Of a DNA stretch of 64,000 nucleotides, positions 33,842-43,260 are shown piece by piece. Each line of letters opens with the position of its first letter. Position 1 is the first letter of the stretch. The position numbers and the translations under genes were made by a program. The notes beneath the pieces are model-generated. The model saw only the letters and a program-made list of their open reading frames with translations, made no database searches and had not been told where the DNA came from. The stretch lies in NCBI RefSeq assembly GCF_000423065.1, contig NZ_AUHG01000017.1, positions 1 to 64,000 on the forward strand. The letters are read 5' to 3'. The DNA comes from Christiangramia echinicola DSM 19838 (lineage in GTDB: Bacteria; Bacteroidota; Bacteroidia; Flavobacteriales; Flavobacteriaceae).

Positions 33842-34018
33842 ATGTTCGAATTCGATCAATACCTTGGTTTCTTAGCATTTTTAGCTATTTTAACAATGGG
33901 TTTCTGGCTTATGATCTTCTTAATGGCATTCCTTCCTTACTGGATTGGAGGTTCTGTAGGAGAACTAATTAAAGAGAAACGAGAAGCTCGCAAGAAAGCT
34001 AAAGCGGAAAAAGCATAA
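33842..34018 (+). CDS. Small membrane protein (58 aa)
   Basis: This 58-aa protein starts MFEFDQYLGFLAF. A hydrophobic region (residues about 7-36) can form one long or two short membrane spans, and the tail is strongly basic (KEKREARKKAKAEK). It has its own -7 element and a perfect intrinsic terminator immediately after the stop, so it is a self-contained expressed unit. I chose ATG 33842 over an upstream TTG. No family is recognised; a membrane-regulatory small protein is one possibility. Confidence 0.75.
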   Translation: MFEFDQYLGFLAFLAILTMGFWLMIFLMAFLPYWIGGSVGELIKEKREARKKAKAEKA

Positions 34019-34020
34019 AA

Positions 34021-34048
34021 AAAGGGACTAATTTTAGTCCCTTTTTTT
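34021..34048. terminator. Bidirectional intrinsic terminator
   Basis: GGGACTA (34024-34030) pairs with TAGTCCC (34035-34041), flanked by A- and T-runs. It lies between the convergent 58-aa gene and the receptor gene. Confidence 0.9.
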
Positions 34049-34073
34049 ATGTCTAGTTAATATATCTTGATTT

Positions 34074-36611
34074 CTAGAATTCTCCTTCTTCAAAATCTTC
34101 ACCACCGCCTCTTCTTTCCTGACGCTGCTTTTTTTGATTGAATCTATAGATAAAAGCTATATTTACAGATTGGCCCTGTCTCCATTGAAATTCACTTTCC
34201 TGATTAAAAAATTCGGTTGTTGTAGTACTACTTCTTTTTCTTCCGTTGAATATATCCCGCACGTTTAAAGAGATCGTTGCTTTCTCATTTAAAATTTCCT
34301 TGCTAAATGCCAGGTCAACATTCAGGATACCATCCTGTGTTCCCTGGATCTCATCTGAAGGTCCTCTGTAGTAAAGGTTTGTCTGCCAATCTATTTTTGC
34401 AGGCAGGGTCACCTTAGAACTAAATCTACCAAACCAGCTGGAGTTTTCCTGGCTATAATCTACACCATTGAATTCTCCATCGAGTTTAAATTGAAATAAA
34501 TTCACACTTCCATTTAATCTTAACCAATCTGCAGGATTATATAGGAAACCTAATTCAGCTCCCATACGATCGTTTGTTGCAAGGTTAAAAGGTATACTTC
34601 TAATTACTTCGATATCCTGTCCAGAAGGTCCCGAGATCATAACTTCTTCACTAACTCTCTGGAATGCATCTGTTTCTCGTTGATAATAAACAGAAGATGT
34701 AAGAGTGAGTTTTTCCCATCTCTTTAAATAACCAAGATCAAATGCATTAGAAAATGCCGGGTTTAAATTAGGGTTACCCTGGAATATATTATTTCTACTA
34801 CTTCTAGATGGGAATGGATTAATGTACCAACCTCTTGGTCGGTTTATTCTACGGTTATAGCCTAAAGTTATATTTTCTTCTTCTCCAAGTTCATAAATTA
34901 GATTAAGAGTAGGAAATAAACCAAGGTAGTTATTGTCAAAATCGGTATTTATATCAAATGAAAACTCTTCCTGTAATTCTGCTTCAGTAAGTTCAGAATC
35001 AATTTCACCTTTTAGGTTAGTGTTTTCTAATCTTAAACCAAGAAGAAAGCTAAAATCTCCAAATTTTGTCCCGTACTGAGTATATATCGCCTGTACATTT
35101 TCAGAATAGTCAAAAATGTTCGTCTGGCTTTCATTTAGTATAAAATCACCATCTACATTTTCCTGAAAAAGTTTATAATCTGTAACTTCATTTTCAAAAT
35201 TACCACGGTAACCGGCCTCGAATTGAGACTCTTCGCCAATAGGACGAACGTAATCTACCTGTAACAAATATTCTTTCTGATCTTCTAAAGTAATCGTAGA
35301 TTCTGAAGGAACCCTTACGGCTTCAATATCAGTATTATTATAAAGAACGGGTTCTTCAATAAAAGCATCCTGGGTTTCACTATCTATTTCATATTGAAAA
35401 TCTGCAGTTAACTCATGTCCTTTATTATCGAACTTCTTCATATAATTTAGGGAGAATTGAACGCTTTCATCATCTTCATTTTCGGTTTCCATTCTATTAG
35501 TTCCTAATAGCTCCTGGTTCCCTATTAAATAATCGTTCACGTTAAGAGTGATGTCACGGTCATCGCCAATTCTATAAAATACAGATCCGGTAATAGAGGA
35601 CATATCAGAAAGATACCACTCCAGGCCAACATTTGTATTGAAACCTCTATTGATTCTATCATAATCTCTATCCTCTATATTGCGATCATATGCAATATCA
35701 CCTAAGAATCCGTCTTCTCTAGGTTCAAAATATCTTGTATCGAAATATGCATAACCTGGAGATTCGCTATAACGATAACCGGTAGTTGTAAATAAGTTGT
35801 ATTTATCTGTTCTATAGTTAAGATTCGTAGAAATACTGGCATTTTCAGGAATACCGGCATTTAGTGAAACAGAGCCATTAAATCCTAAAGTTTCCTTTTT
35901 TCTGAGGATGATGTTTATAATACCAGCGGTTCCTTCAGCATCATAACGAGCAGAAGGGGAAGTGATCACTTCAACTCTCTCAATCGCCTCTGCAGGTAAT
36001 TGACTTAAGACATCTGTGCTGCCAAAACCAGCCATAGCAGAAGGTTTACCATTAATAAGAATCCTTACATTCTGGTTACCTCTAAGGCTTATTCCACCTT
36101 CTATATCCACAGAAATTGAAGGGACGTTATTTAATGCATCACTTACGGTTCCTCCGGCTGTGGTAAGGTCCTTACCAATATTGTAGATCTTTTTGTCTAA
36201 TCTTATATCTACCTGGGTAGTTTCAGCACGAACTACAACTTCATCCAGATTCTCTGAACCAAGACCTAATTTTATTACCCCGAGGTCGAGGTCGTTTCGT
36301 ACAGCGCGATTTTTGTATTCCCTGGTTTCGTAGGAAATGAATTCTACGATTATATTATAAATTCCGTCTTTAACCTCTACAGAAAATTCTCCTTCTGCAT
36401 TGGTAATACCACCGGTTATATCTGAAGGATCTTCAGTATTCTGAACTGAAATTGTAGCATATTCAAGAGGAACTTCAAGTTCGTTGTCTATAACTTTTCC
36501 TTTTATAGTGTTCTTTTTGAAATTTGATGGGCCCTGCGCAGAAACATTAAAAATGAAAACGCTGAGGAAACTCAGGATCAGGCTGAGCGTAAAGATTTTT
36601 CGGATGGTCAT
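34074..36611 (-). CDS. TonB-dependent-type outer-membrane receptor (CarboxypepD_reg + plug + beta-barrel)
   Basis: This 845-aa protein starts at ATG 36611 (MTIRKIFTLSLILSFL, signal peptide ending VSAQ). A carboxypeptidase-regulatory-like domain follows (KGKVIDNELEVPLEYATISVQ region, residues about 38-115). A plug domain carries GGTVSDALNNVPSISVD, SLRGNQNVRILINGKPS and AEAIERVEVITSPSARYDAEGTAGIINI. The rest is a 22-strand-type barrel of the outer-membrane beta-barrel family-3 type. A Pro/Gly/Glu-rich tail ends EEGEF instead of the aromatic residue expected at a barrel end. No SusD partner is adjacent, so the substrate is unknown. Confidence 0.92.
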   Translation of the reverse strand: MTIRKIFTLSLILSFLSVFIFNVSAQGPSNFKKNTIKGKVIDNELEVPLEYATISVQNTEDPSDITGGITNAEGEFSVEVKDGIYNIIVEFISYETREYKNRAVRNDLDLGVIKLGLGSENLDEVVVRAETTQVDIRLDKKIYNIGKDLTTAGGTVSDALNNVPSISVDIEGGISLRGNQNVRILINGKPSAMAGFGSTDVLSQLPAEAIERVEVITSPSARYDAEGTAGIINIILRKKETLGFNGSVSLNAGIPENASISTNLNYRTDKYNLFTTTGYRYSESPGYAYFDTRYFEPREDGFLGDIAYDRNIEDRDYDRINRGFNTNVGLEWYLSDMSSITGSVFYRIGDDRDITLNVNDYLIGNQELLGTNRMETENEDDESVQFSLNYMKKFDNKGHELTADFQYEIDSETQDAFIEEPVLYNNTDIEAVRVPSESTITLEDQKEYLLQVDYVRPIGEESQFEAGYRGNFENEVTDYKLFQENVDGDFILNESQTNIFDYSENVQAIYTQYGTKFGDFSFLLGLRLENTNLKGEIDSELTEAELQEEFSFDINTDFDNNYLGLFPTLNLIYELGEEENITLGYNRRINRPRGWYINPFPSRSSRNNIFQGNPNLNPAFSNAFDLGYLKRWEKLTLTSSVYYQRETDAFQRVSEEVMISGPSGQDIEVIRSIPFNLATNDRMGAELGFLYNPADWLRLNGSVNLFQFKLDGEFNGVDYSQENSSWFGRFSSKVTLPAKIDWQTNLYYRGPSDEIQGTQDGILNVDLAFSKEILNEKATISLNVRDIFNGRKRSSTTTTEFFNQESEFQWRQGQSVNIAFIYRFNQKKQRQERRGGGEDFEEGEF

Positions 36612-36725
36612 TGTCAATTTTTTTACTATGACCAATAAGAAACAGGATGGTTTAATCCAAAGCGGTTAATATTTTGTTAAACAAAACAATGTAAATATTA
36701 AACAGAAAATTAAACAGGTTGAGAA

Positions 36726-37094
36726 TCAGGATTTACGCGTAAGTTGTTTATTTAAATGGACATAATTTTCAAACTGATCTTCCCCTAAAAATTTTCTCAA
36801 AGACTTATATTCATTCTTCTGAATACTTTTAAGTTTATTTATCTGCTGGGTTGTACCCAGACTGGAATTAATGATCTCATTTTTCTTAATAGTGTACTCA
36901 ATGATCGAGTCTTCCAGTAATTGAGTTTGAGTTGAATTTAATTGCAGCTGATCTTTCCAGGTCAAAGCCAGTTCACTTGCGACATCTTTGATCTCTCTTC
37001 TGTTCTTTTCGTGGATATAGATTTGTGAATAGACGAAACCTGCAACTGCTGCAGCTGCTACACTTATTAATGCAATTCTATGTTGAACTTTCAT
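36726..37094 (-). CDS. Membrane-anchored helical protein (Spy/CpxP-like outline)
   Basis: This 122-aa protein starts at ATG 37094 (MKVQHRIALISVAAAAVAG). An N-terminal hydrophobic segment (residues 7-25) is followed by a long helical domain with KNEIINSSLGTTQQINKLK and QKNEYKSLRKFLGEDQFENY. The final helix pattern resembles LTxxQ-type periplasmic chaperones, but this is weak. An upstream in-frame start would overlap the arsC-like gene and is not preferred. It follows that gene by 10 nt and may be co-transcribed. Function unknown. Confidence 0.65.
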   Translation of the reverse strand: MKVQHRIALISVAAAAVAGFVYSQIYIHEKNRREIKDVASELALTWKDQLQLNSTQTQLLEDSIIEYTIKKNEIINSSLGTTQQINKLKSIQKNEYKSLRKFLGEDQFENYVHLNKQLTRKS

Positions 37095-37104
37095 TATACC
37101 TTGT

Positions 37105-37446
37105 TTAAAGCATTTTTTCAATATCTGAAGGAGGTCTACCAATTACAGCCTTATCATCGGTCTCTACCACGGGTCTTTCAATAAGTTTCGGGTGTTTCAC
37201 CATGACTGTTATTAGTTCCTTATCGCTGAGATCTTTGTCTTTATAATCCTCTTTCCAGATCTTTTCATTTTTTCGAACGAGTTGAATAGGGGTTATCTCA
37301 AGTTTATTGATTAGTTTCTCCAGTTCACTCTCACTCAAAGGTTCCTTAAGATATTCTCTAATTTCAAAATCCTTTCCAGAATTCTCTAAAATTTCGAGTC
37401 CTTCCCTTGATTTTTTACATCTGGTGTTATGATATATCCTAAGCAT
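37105..37446 (-). CDS. arsC: ArsC/Spx-family arsenate-reductase-like protein
   Basis: This 113-aa thioredoxin-like protein has the family start MLRIYHNTRCKKSREGLEIL with the catalytic-type Cys at residue 10, and the C-terminal RPVVETDDKAVIGRPP that binds the oxyanion in ArsC proteins. There is no arsenic operon nearby, so a general thiol role or Spx-like use is possible. A -7 element lies at 37485-37492. It precedes the 122-aa anchored protein on the same strand. Confidence 0.85.
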   Translation of the reverse strand: MLRIYHNTRCKKSREGLEILENSGKDFEIREYLKEPLSESELEKLINKLEITPIQLVRKNEKIWKEDYKDKDLSDKELITVMVKHPKLIERPVVETDDKAVIGRPPSDIEKML

Positions 37447-37484
37447 TACTATTTATTTTTTCTTTTTAAAATAATCAATTATTT

Positions 37485-37492
37485 CAAATTTA
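37485..37492 (-). promoter_or_regulatory. -7 promoter element for arsC
   Basis: The top strand CAAATTTA is TAAATTTG on the coding strand, a TAnnTTTG match 39 nt upstream of the arsC ATG. Confidence 0.45.
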
Positions 37493-37517
37493 AAAATCTT
37501 ATTGAAACGGTATTTAA

Positions 37518-38616
37518 TCAATCATCGTTCCGTTGTCCCATCATCATTAAAAAAGATTTTAGAAATGCGTCGATATCACCATTCATCACAGCATCTACAT
37601 TTCCTGTTTCTTCGGCCGTTCTAACGTCTTTTACAAGTTTGTAGGGATGCATCACATAATTTCTAATTTGTGACCCCCATTCTATTTTCATTTTAGAATC
37701 CTCGATCTCTCTTCGTTGTTCCTGTCTCTTCTGAAGTTCGATTTCAAATAACTGGGATTTTAAAAGCTGCATGGCTTTGTTCTTATTTTCAAGCTGAGAT
37801 CTGGTCTCTGAATTTTCAATAACGATACCTGTAGGCTCGTGGTGTAATCTTACCGCGGTTTCCACCTTGTTTACATTCTGTCCTCCAGCCCCTGAAGATC
37901 TCATTGTTTCCCATCTTAAATGTGATGGATTTATATCAATTTCGATAGTATCATCGACTAAGGGATAAACATAAACTGATGCAAATGAAGTATGTCTTTT
38001 GGCATTGGAATCGAATGGTGAAATTCTCACCAGTCTGTGAACTCCATTTTCCCCTTTTAACCAGCCAAAGGCAAATTCACCTTCAATCTCCAGGGTTACG
38101 GTTTTAATTCCAGCTACATCGCCTGCCTGATAATTAAGTTCACGTATCTTATATTTTCGCTTTTCAGCCCACATAAGATACATACGCATGAGCATTTCTG
38201 CCCAATCGCAACTTTCAGTTCCACCTGCACCGGCAGTGATCTGAAGCACAGCGCTCATATTATCGCCTTCTTCAGAAAGCATATTCTTGAATTCAAGATC
38301 TTCTATAAGATCTACAGCCTGATCGTTTCTTTGCTCAACGTCTTCTGCAGTAGCTTCATCCTCTTTGTAGAATTCGTAAATGACCTCAAGGTCATCTACC
38401 AGGGTTTCGGCCTTTTCAAAGTCACCCACCCAGCTTTTTTCAGAATTGACCTCTTTCATGATCTGCTCAGCCTTTTTAGGGTCCTCCCAGAAATCCGGAG
38501 CAAAGGTCTTTTCCTCCATATTGGTTATTTCGATCTTTTTGGCATCAATGTCAAAGATACCTCCTTAACGCAACCAGGCGCTCTTTAAGATCTCTAATAT
38601 TTTCTATTGTAATCAT
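37518..38616 (-). CDS. prfB: Peptide chain release factor 2, with programmed +1 frameshift
   Basis: RF2 terminates translation at UAA and UGA. The full gene starts at ATG 38616 with 21 codons ([21 protein letters not shown]), then an in-frame TGA at 38553-38551. Skipping the T at 38553 reads GAC and continues to 37518, giving 365 aa. The site reads AGG AGG TAT CTT TGA C, close to the E. coli prfB site including the internal Shine-Dalgarno-like AGGAGG. Downstream domains show the SPFD anticodon-mimic tripeptide and the GGQ motif ([11 protein letters not shown]). Expression is autoregulated: low RF2 favours the shift. An annotation starting at 38519 would miss 32 residues. Confidence 0.96.
38551..38565 (-). 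promoter_or_regulatory. prfB: prfB +1 programmed frameshift site
   Basis: The coding strand reads AGG AGG TAT CTT TGA. AGGAGG (38565-38560) acts as the stimulatory Shine-Dalgarno-like element three bases before the CTT-T slippery codon, and the UGA is the RF2-sensitive stop. Confidence 0.93.
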
Positions 38617-38713
38617 TCTTGGTCGATTTGTCGTAAAAATAGAATTAAAGGGAGTTTCGGAAAAGTATTTAACGAATATTTTTTAGTTTTAGAAGGCTTT
38701 AAAAAATCACTAA

Positions 38714-41110
38714 ATGCGCACTATATTATTTATTATTCTGGCTCTCAGTATATCTCTGTCTTCTTCGGCTCAATTTTTAGAAAATAAGAAAGACCTGAAG
38801 GAATATGAAGGTTACTTCAATTTTCATTATAACGAGAAAGAAGATGAGATCTACCTTGAGGTAGATACTCTAAATGCAGAATTTCTCTATACCCATTTCT
38901 TAACCACTGGAGTAGGATCAAATGACATTGGTTTAGACCGTGGACAATTAGGAGGCACTGCGGTGGTGAAATTTGAAAAGGCCGGGAACAAGCTTTTGCT
39001 GGTTCAGCCTAATCAGGATTACAGGGCGATCACAGATAATGAAGCTGAAAAACAAAGTGTGGCTGAAGCTTTTACCAAATCTGTAATATTTGGTTTTGAA
39101 ATTAAAGAAGAAAAGGGAGGTAAGTATATAATTGATCTTACTCCATTTTTAATGCAGGATGCACATGGTGTAGCTGATAAGTTGAAGAAAGGCGAATACG
39201 GAACTTATAAGATCGATAAATCTAAAAGTGCCCTGGCGCTGGAAAGAACAAAAGCTTTTCCCGAAAATGTGGAATTTGAAGCCTTAATTACTTTTGAAGG
39301 GGAACCCAAAGGAAGAACTATAAACACTGTTGCCCCTGATCCGAAAAACATAAGTGTGAAGCAACATCATTCTTTCGTGAAATTACCAGATGATAATTAC
39401 GAAAAAAGGGAGTTTGACCCTCGTAGTGGTGCTATATTTATTTCTTATATGGATTATGCCTCTCCGGTATATGAGCCAATAAAAAAGCGTTATGCGGTTA
39501 GACATAGATTGAAAAAGAAAGATCCACAAGCTGAAGTGAGTGAAGCTGTAGAGCCAATTATCTACTATCTGGATCCTGGAACTCCCGAGCCGGTTCGGTC
39601 TGCCTTATTAGATGGAGCAAAATGGTGGAACCAGGCTTTTGAGAATATAGGTTATAAGGATGCTTTTCAGGTGAAAATGTTGCCTGAAAATGCCGATCCT
39701 TTAGACGTTAGATATAATGTAATTCAGTGGGTGCATAGGTCTACTCGAGGTTGGAGTTACGGTGCCAGCGTGGTAGATCCAAGAACGGGGGAGATCATAA
39801 AAGGACATGTGAGTTTAGGAAGTTTGAGAATACGTCAGGACTTTATGATCGCCCAGGCAATGATGAATAAGCCTTTTGCTGAAAGCGATTCTAATCATGA
39901 CCCAATGATGGAACTGGCCCTAGCCAGGATAAAACAACTTTCAGCACATGAAGTTGGACATACCATAGGTTTTACCCATAATTTCGCTGCAAGTACAGAG
40001 AGTCGTGCTTCGGTTATGGATTATCCGCATCCACAATTCGAATTGAATAATGGAGAAGTTACTTTTAAAAATGCCTATGACACTGGAATAGGAGAGTGGG
40101 ATAAAGTGACTGTCAATTATAGTTATAGCGATATTCCGGAAGGAAAGGAGGAGAAGGAATATCTCAAGTCAATTCTGGAGAAAGCCAGGGAAGATGGTTT
40201 GATTTTTATTACAGATTCAGATGCTAGAGCTGCAGGAGGAGCAAATGCTCTGGCGCATTTATGGGATAATGGTAAAAATGCCACAGAAGAGTTAGAAGAG
40301 GTTTTAAAGATCAGGAAAAAGGCAATAGAGAATTTTTCTATAGATAATATTAGAGATGGTGAGCCTTATTCTGTTCTGGAAGATGTATTTGTGCCACTTT
40401 ATTTCTTTCATAGATACCAGACCGAAGCTGCAGTTAAATTAATTGGTGGTCTTGAATATGAATATGCTGTTAAGGGTGGGAATAATCAGGTTGTGAATCA
40501 TGTTGATGGAAAAGTTCAGAAGAAAGCCATCTCAACCATATTAAAAACTTTATCTGCAGAAGAAATTGCCATTCCTCAGGAGAAATTAGAGCTTTTCCCA
40601 CCGCGAGCATTTGGATATTCAAGAGATCGCGAATCCTTTAAAACTAATACCGATGTAGCATTTGATGCATTTGGCGCACCTGCAACTGCCAGTGAGATGA
40701 CGCTTACCTATTTATTGCATCCGGCAAGAGCTGAAAGGCTGGTACAGCAGAACTCTATGAATAATGATCTACCCGGTCTCTCCTGGATGCTGGAAGAATT
40801 GATCTCTGAGACCATTAAGAATAGAACAAATGGGAACGACTATGAATCTTCAGTTCAAAAAACGATTAACTTCGTAGTTTTTAAGCATCTGCTGAACCTT
40901 GCCGTAAATAACGAATCAACACCTTTGGTAAGATCCATCACGAATGAAAAGATAGATAATTTAGCTAATTGGCTAAAAGGGAGAGGTGATGCTGTTTCAG
41001 AAGAAATGTATCGTAACATCAAAATGTTGAGAGATAAACCTGAAGAATTTAAATTGGAGTTGAATGTTCCAGAAATTCCAGATGGTTCACCCATCGGTTC
41101 TTATAAATAA
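38714..41110 (+). CDS. Secreted zinc-dependent metalloprotease (DUF5117/DUF4953 type)
   Basis: This 798-aa exported protein has a signal peptide (MRTILFIILALSISLSSSAQ). Residues about 80-280 match the DUF5117-type N-terminal domain (VGSNDIGLDRGQLGG). The catalytic zinc motif HEVGHTIGFTH is near residue 415, followed by a Met-turn (ASVMDYPHP), so it is a metzincin. A large C-terminal domain completes the DUF4953-like region. Cellular role is unknown; periplasmic or secreted protein turnover is likely. It is divergent from prfB and precedes threonine aldolase by 54 bp. Confidence 0.9.
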   Translation: MRTILFIILALSISLSSSAQFLENKKDLKEYEGYFNFHYNEKEDEIYLEVDTLNAEFLYTHFLTTGVGSNDIGLDRGQLGGTAVVKFEKAGNKLLLVQPNQDYRAITDNEAEKQSVAEAFTKSVIFGFEIKEEKGGKYIIDLTPFLMQDAHGVADKLKKGEYGTYKIDKSKSALALERTKAFPENVEFEALITFEGEPKGRTINTVAPDPKNISVKQHHSFVKLPDDNYEKREFDPRSGAIFISYMDYASPVYEPIKKRYAVRHRLKKKDPQAEVSEAVEPIIYYLDPGTPEPVRSALLDGAKWWNQAFENIGYKDAFQVKMLPENADPLDVRYNVIQWVHRSTRGWSYGASVVDPRTGEIIKGHVSLGSLRIRQDFMIAQAMMNKPFAESDSNHDPMMELALARIKQLSAHEVGHTIGFTHNFAASTESRASVMDYPHPQFELNNGEVTFKNAYDTGIGEWDKVTVNYSYSDIPEGKEEKEYLKSILEKAREDGLIFITDSDARAAGGANALAHLWDNGKNATEELEEVLKIRKKAIENFSIDNIRDGEPYSVLEDVFVPLYFFHRYQTEAAVKLIGGLEYEYAVKGGNNQVVNHVDGKVQKKAISTILKTLSAEEIAIPQEKLELFPPRAFGYSRDRESFKTNTDVAFDAFGAPATASEMTLTYLLHPARAERLVQQNSMNNDLPGLSWMLEELISETIKNRTNGNDYESSVQKTINFVVFKHLLNLAVNNESTPLVRSITNEKIDNLANWLKGRGDAVSEEMYRNIKMLRDKPEEFKLELNVPEIPDGSPIGSYK

Positions 41111-41164
41111 TCTAATGTTGCTGGAGACTTTAGAAATTTTACCTTAGCATCTCTGAAAAATTAT

Positions 41165-42196
41165 ATGATGAAAGAAATAGATCTTAGAAGTGATACGGTT
41201 ACTCGACCAACCAAAGGAATGCTACAGGCAATCATGTCTGCTGAAGTTGGAGATGATGTATATAAAGAAGATCCTACCATAAATAAACTGGAAAAGAAGC
41301 TGGCTGATATGTTTGGGAAAGATGAAGCTTTATTTTTTCCAACAGGAAGTATGGCTAACCAGGCCGCAATAAAATTACATACTCAGCCAGGAGAACAATT
41401 GATCTGCGATAAATGGGCCCACGTATATAATTATGAAGGAGGCGGTGTATCTTTTAATAGTGGGGTTTCCTGTAAGCTTGTAGATGGCGACCGCGGAATG
41501 ATCACCGCTGCACAGGTTGAAGAAAATATTAATCCACCAGATTTTTATCATAGTCCCCTAACGACATTGGTGTGCCTTGAGAACACTACCAATAAGGGCG
41601 GAGGAGCTTGCTATGACCTGGAGGAAATTAAAAAGATTCGCCAGGTATGTAATACACATAAGCTGGGTTTACATTTAGATGGAGCGAGATTATTTAATGC
41701 ACTGGTTAAAAAGAATGAAGACCCTAAAGATTATGGAAAGCTGTTCGATACCATTTCAGTATGTCTTTCTAAAGGGCTAGGTACTCCAATGGGATCTGTA
41801 TTAATAGGTGATAAACGCCTTATGAAAAATGCCATTAGAGTGAGGAAAGTTCTGGGTGGGGGAATGCGACAGGTTGGATTTATGGCTGCAGCCGGAATTT
41901 ATGCTCTGGATAATCATTTGGAACAATTGGCAAAGGATAATCAAAGAGCTTCAGAAATTGCTGAGGTTCTCAAAACCATGAATTATATAGGTAAGGTTGA
42001 ACCTGTGGAAACCAATATTGTCATATTTTATCTTGAAAAGGCTGAGAATGAAGATGAGTTCATGAAACAACTTTCAGAAAACAATATCAGGATAAGTAAT
42101 ATGGGTCAGGGTAAACTAAGGATAGTGACGCACCTTGATTATTCTGAAGAGATGCATAATCACTTCATTGATACCTTACGTCAAGTAACATTCTAG
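41165..42196 (+). CDS. ltaE: Low-specificity L-threonine aldolase
   Basis: This 343-aa PLP enzyme of fold type I cleaves threonine or allo-threonine to glycine and acetaldehyde. It begins IDLRSDTVTRPTKGML, has the aromatic and phosphate-binding stretch FPTGSMANQAAI, the HLDGARLFNA aspartate region and the PLP lysine in SVCLSKGLGTPMGS near residue 204. Length and motifs are standard. Two adjacent ATGs (41165 and 41168) are equally possible starts. It may be co-transcribed with the peptidase upstream. Confidence 0.94.
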   Translation: MMKEIDLRSDTVTRPTKGMLQAIMSAEVGDDVYKEDPTINKLEKKLADMFGKDEALFFPTGSMANQAAIKLHTQPGEQLICDKWAHVYNYEGGGVSFNSGVSCKLVDGDRGMITAAQVEENINPPDFYHSPLTTLVCLENTTNKGGGACYDLEEIKKIRQVCNTHKLGLHLDGARLFNALVKKNEDPKDYGKLFDTISVCLSKGLGTPMGSVLIGDKRLMKNAIRVRKVLGGGMRQVGFMAAAGIYALDNHLEQLAKDNQRASEIAEVLKTMNYIGKVEPVETNIVIFYLEKAENEDEFMKQLSENNIRISNMGQGKLRIVTHLDYSEEMHNHFIDTLRQVTF

Positions 42197-42285
42197 AATA
42201 TTTTCAATAAAACTTAACTAAAGATTGGCAGGTCTTTAATATAGACTGGGATCTAATTCAGGTAATTTTCAGGAAAATTGAAAAA

Positions 42286-42801
42286 ATGAAGAATTTGAAA
42301 CCAGGCCAGGAAGTTCCAGAGCTAATTGTAGAAACTACAAAAGGTCTTAAATGGAATCTGCGAGATAATGAACCAGAGAATTTCACAATGCTAATTGTTT
42401 ACCGCGGTATTCATTGCCCGGTATGTAAAAAATATCTGGAAGAACTTAATACAAAAATTGAAGATTTCAAAAACAAAGGAGTAAACGTGATTTGTCTAAG
42501 TTCTAACAATAAAGAACTTGCTCAAAGAACGGTAGAAGAGTGGGATATAGAAAACCTAAATATTGGCTACGACTTTAGTCCGGAAGAGGGTAGAAAATGG
42601 GATCTCTTCGTATCAAAGGGAATTAAGGATTCTGAACCAGATGTTTTTCTGGAGCCTGCATTATTCTTAATCAAACCAGATAACACATTATATTCGGCTA
42701 GTATTCAATCAATGCCATTTGCACGACCAAAATTCGATGAATTATTAAAGTCTATTAGCTTTGTTCTGAAAGAAGACTATCCTGCAAGAGGAGAAGCTTA
42801 A
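42286..42801 (+). CDS. Peroxiredoxin-like / AhpC-TSA family protein
   Basis: This 171-aa thioredoxin-fold protein shows the redox pair CPVC in YRGIHCPVCKKYL (residues about 45-57) and a typical GxDFSPEEGRKWDLF segment. Proteins of this subgroup are called peroxiredoxin-like; the CxxC suggests thiol-disulfide oxidoreductase or peroxidase activity in the cytosol, as no signal peptide is visible. It is followed by an intrinsic terminator. The physiological substrate is unknown. Confidence 0.87.
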   Translation: MKNLKPGQEVPELIVETTKGLKWNLRDNEPENFTMLIVYRGIHCPVCKKYLEELNTKIEDFKNKGVNVICLSSNNKELAQRTVEEWDIENLNIGYDFSPEEGRKWDLFVSKGIKDSEPDVFLEPALFLIKPDNTLYSASIQSMPFARPKFDELLKSISFVLKEDYPARGEA

Positions 42802-42822
42802 TGAACAAATCTCAATCATAAT

Positions 42823-42858
42823 AAAAAAAGCCCGGAAGTTTTATCCGGGCTTTTTTTA
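42823..42858. terminator. Bidirectional intrinsic terminator
   Basis: AAGCCCGGA (42828-42836) pairs with TCCGGGCTT (42844-42852), flanked by A- and T-runs, between the convergent peroxiredoxin-like gene and ybaB. Confidence 0.9.
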
Positions 42859-42871
42859 TATAAATGCATTT

Positions 42872-43198
42872 TTATTTCATCAAACCATCCATTCCAGGGA
42901 TATCTGGCATTCCATCTTTTGCGGCTGCACCAATTTCAGCTTCATTAATACTGGTTGCTTTCTCGATCGCCTTGTTCATTGTAAGAACCAGGTAATCTTC
43001 AAGTTGCTCTTTATCTTCCAGTAGCTTATCGTCAATAGAAATATTCTTTACTTCTCTATTTGCTGTAATAGTAACCTTTAAAAGACCATCACTGGATTGT
43101 TCGTCTACCAAAACAGTATTTAGCCTCTTTTTTGTGGCTTCGACTTTTTCCTGGGCTTCCTTCAGTTTATTCATCATGCCCATCATATCTCCAAACAT
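42872..43198 (-). CDS. ybaB: YbaB/EbfC nucleoid-associated protein
   Basis: This 108-aa dimeric DNA-binding protein has the family's N-terminal helix [21 protein letters not shown] (residues 1-21), the [22 protein letters not shown] strands and an acidic C-terminus ending in [11 protein letters not shown]. In many bacteria ybaB sits next to dnaX; here the two are 34 kb apart. A -7 element lies at 43226-43233. It is divergent from the S9 peptidase gene. Confidence 0.93.
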   Translation of the reverse strand: MFGDMMGMMNKLKEAQEKVEATKKRLNTVLVDEQSSDGLLKVTITANREVKNISIDDKLLEDKEQLEDYLVLTMNKAIEKATSINEAEIGAAAKDGMPDIPGMDGLMK

Positions 43199-43225
43199 AT
43201 TTTTTCAATTTAAAATTTATGATTT

Positions 43226-43233
43226 CAAATTTA
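43226..43233 (-). promoter_or_regulatory. -7 promoter element for ybaB
   Basis: The top strand CAAATTTA is TAAATTTG on the coding strand, 27 nt upstream of the ybaB ATG at 43198. Confidence 0.55.
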
Positions 43234-43260
43234 CTAAATTACCACATCAAACCAGTCAAT

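Noticed and set aside
37105-37446. Arsenic-resistance operon
   Set aside because: The arsC-like gene has no arsR, arsB or acr3 neighbour; a general thiol-reductase role is as likely.
43132-43260. N-terminal extension of the S9 peptidase
   Set aside because: It overlaps ybaB on the other strand and lacks a signal peptide; ATG 43261 opens a standard signal sequence.
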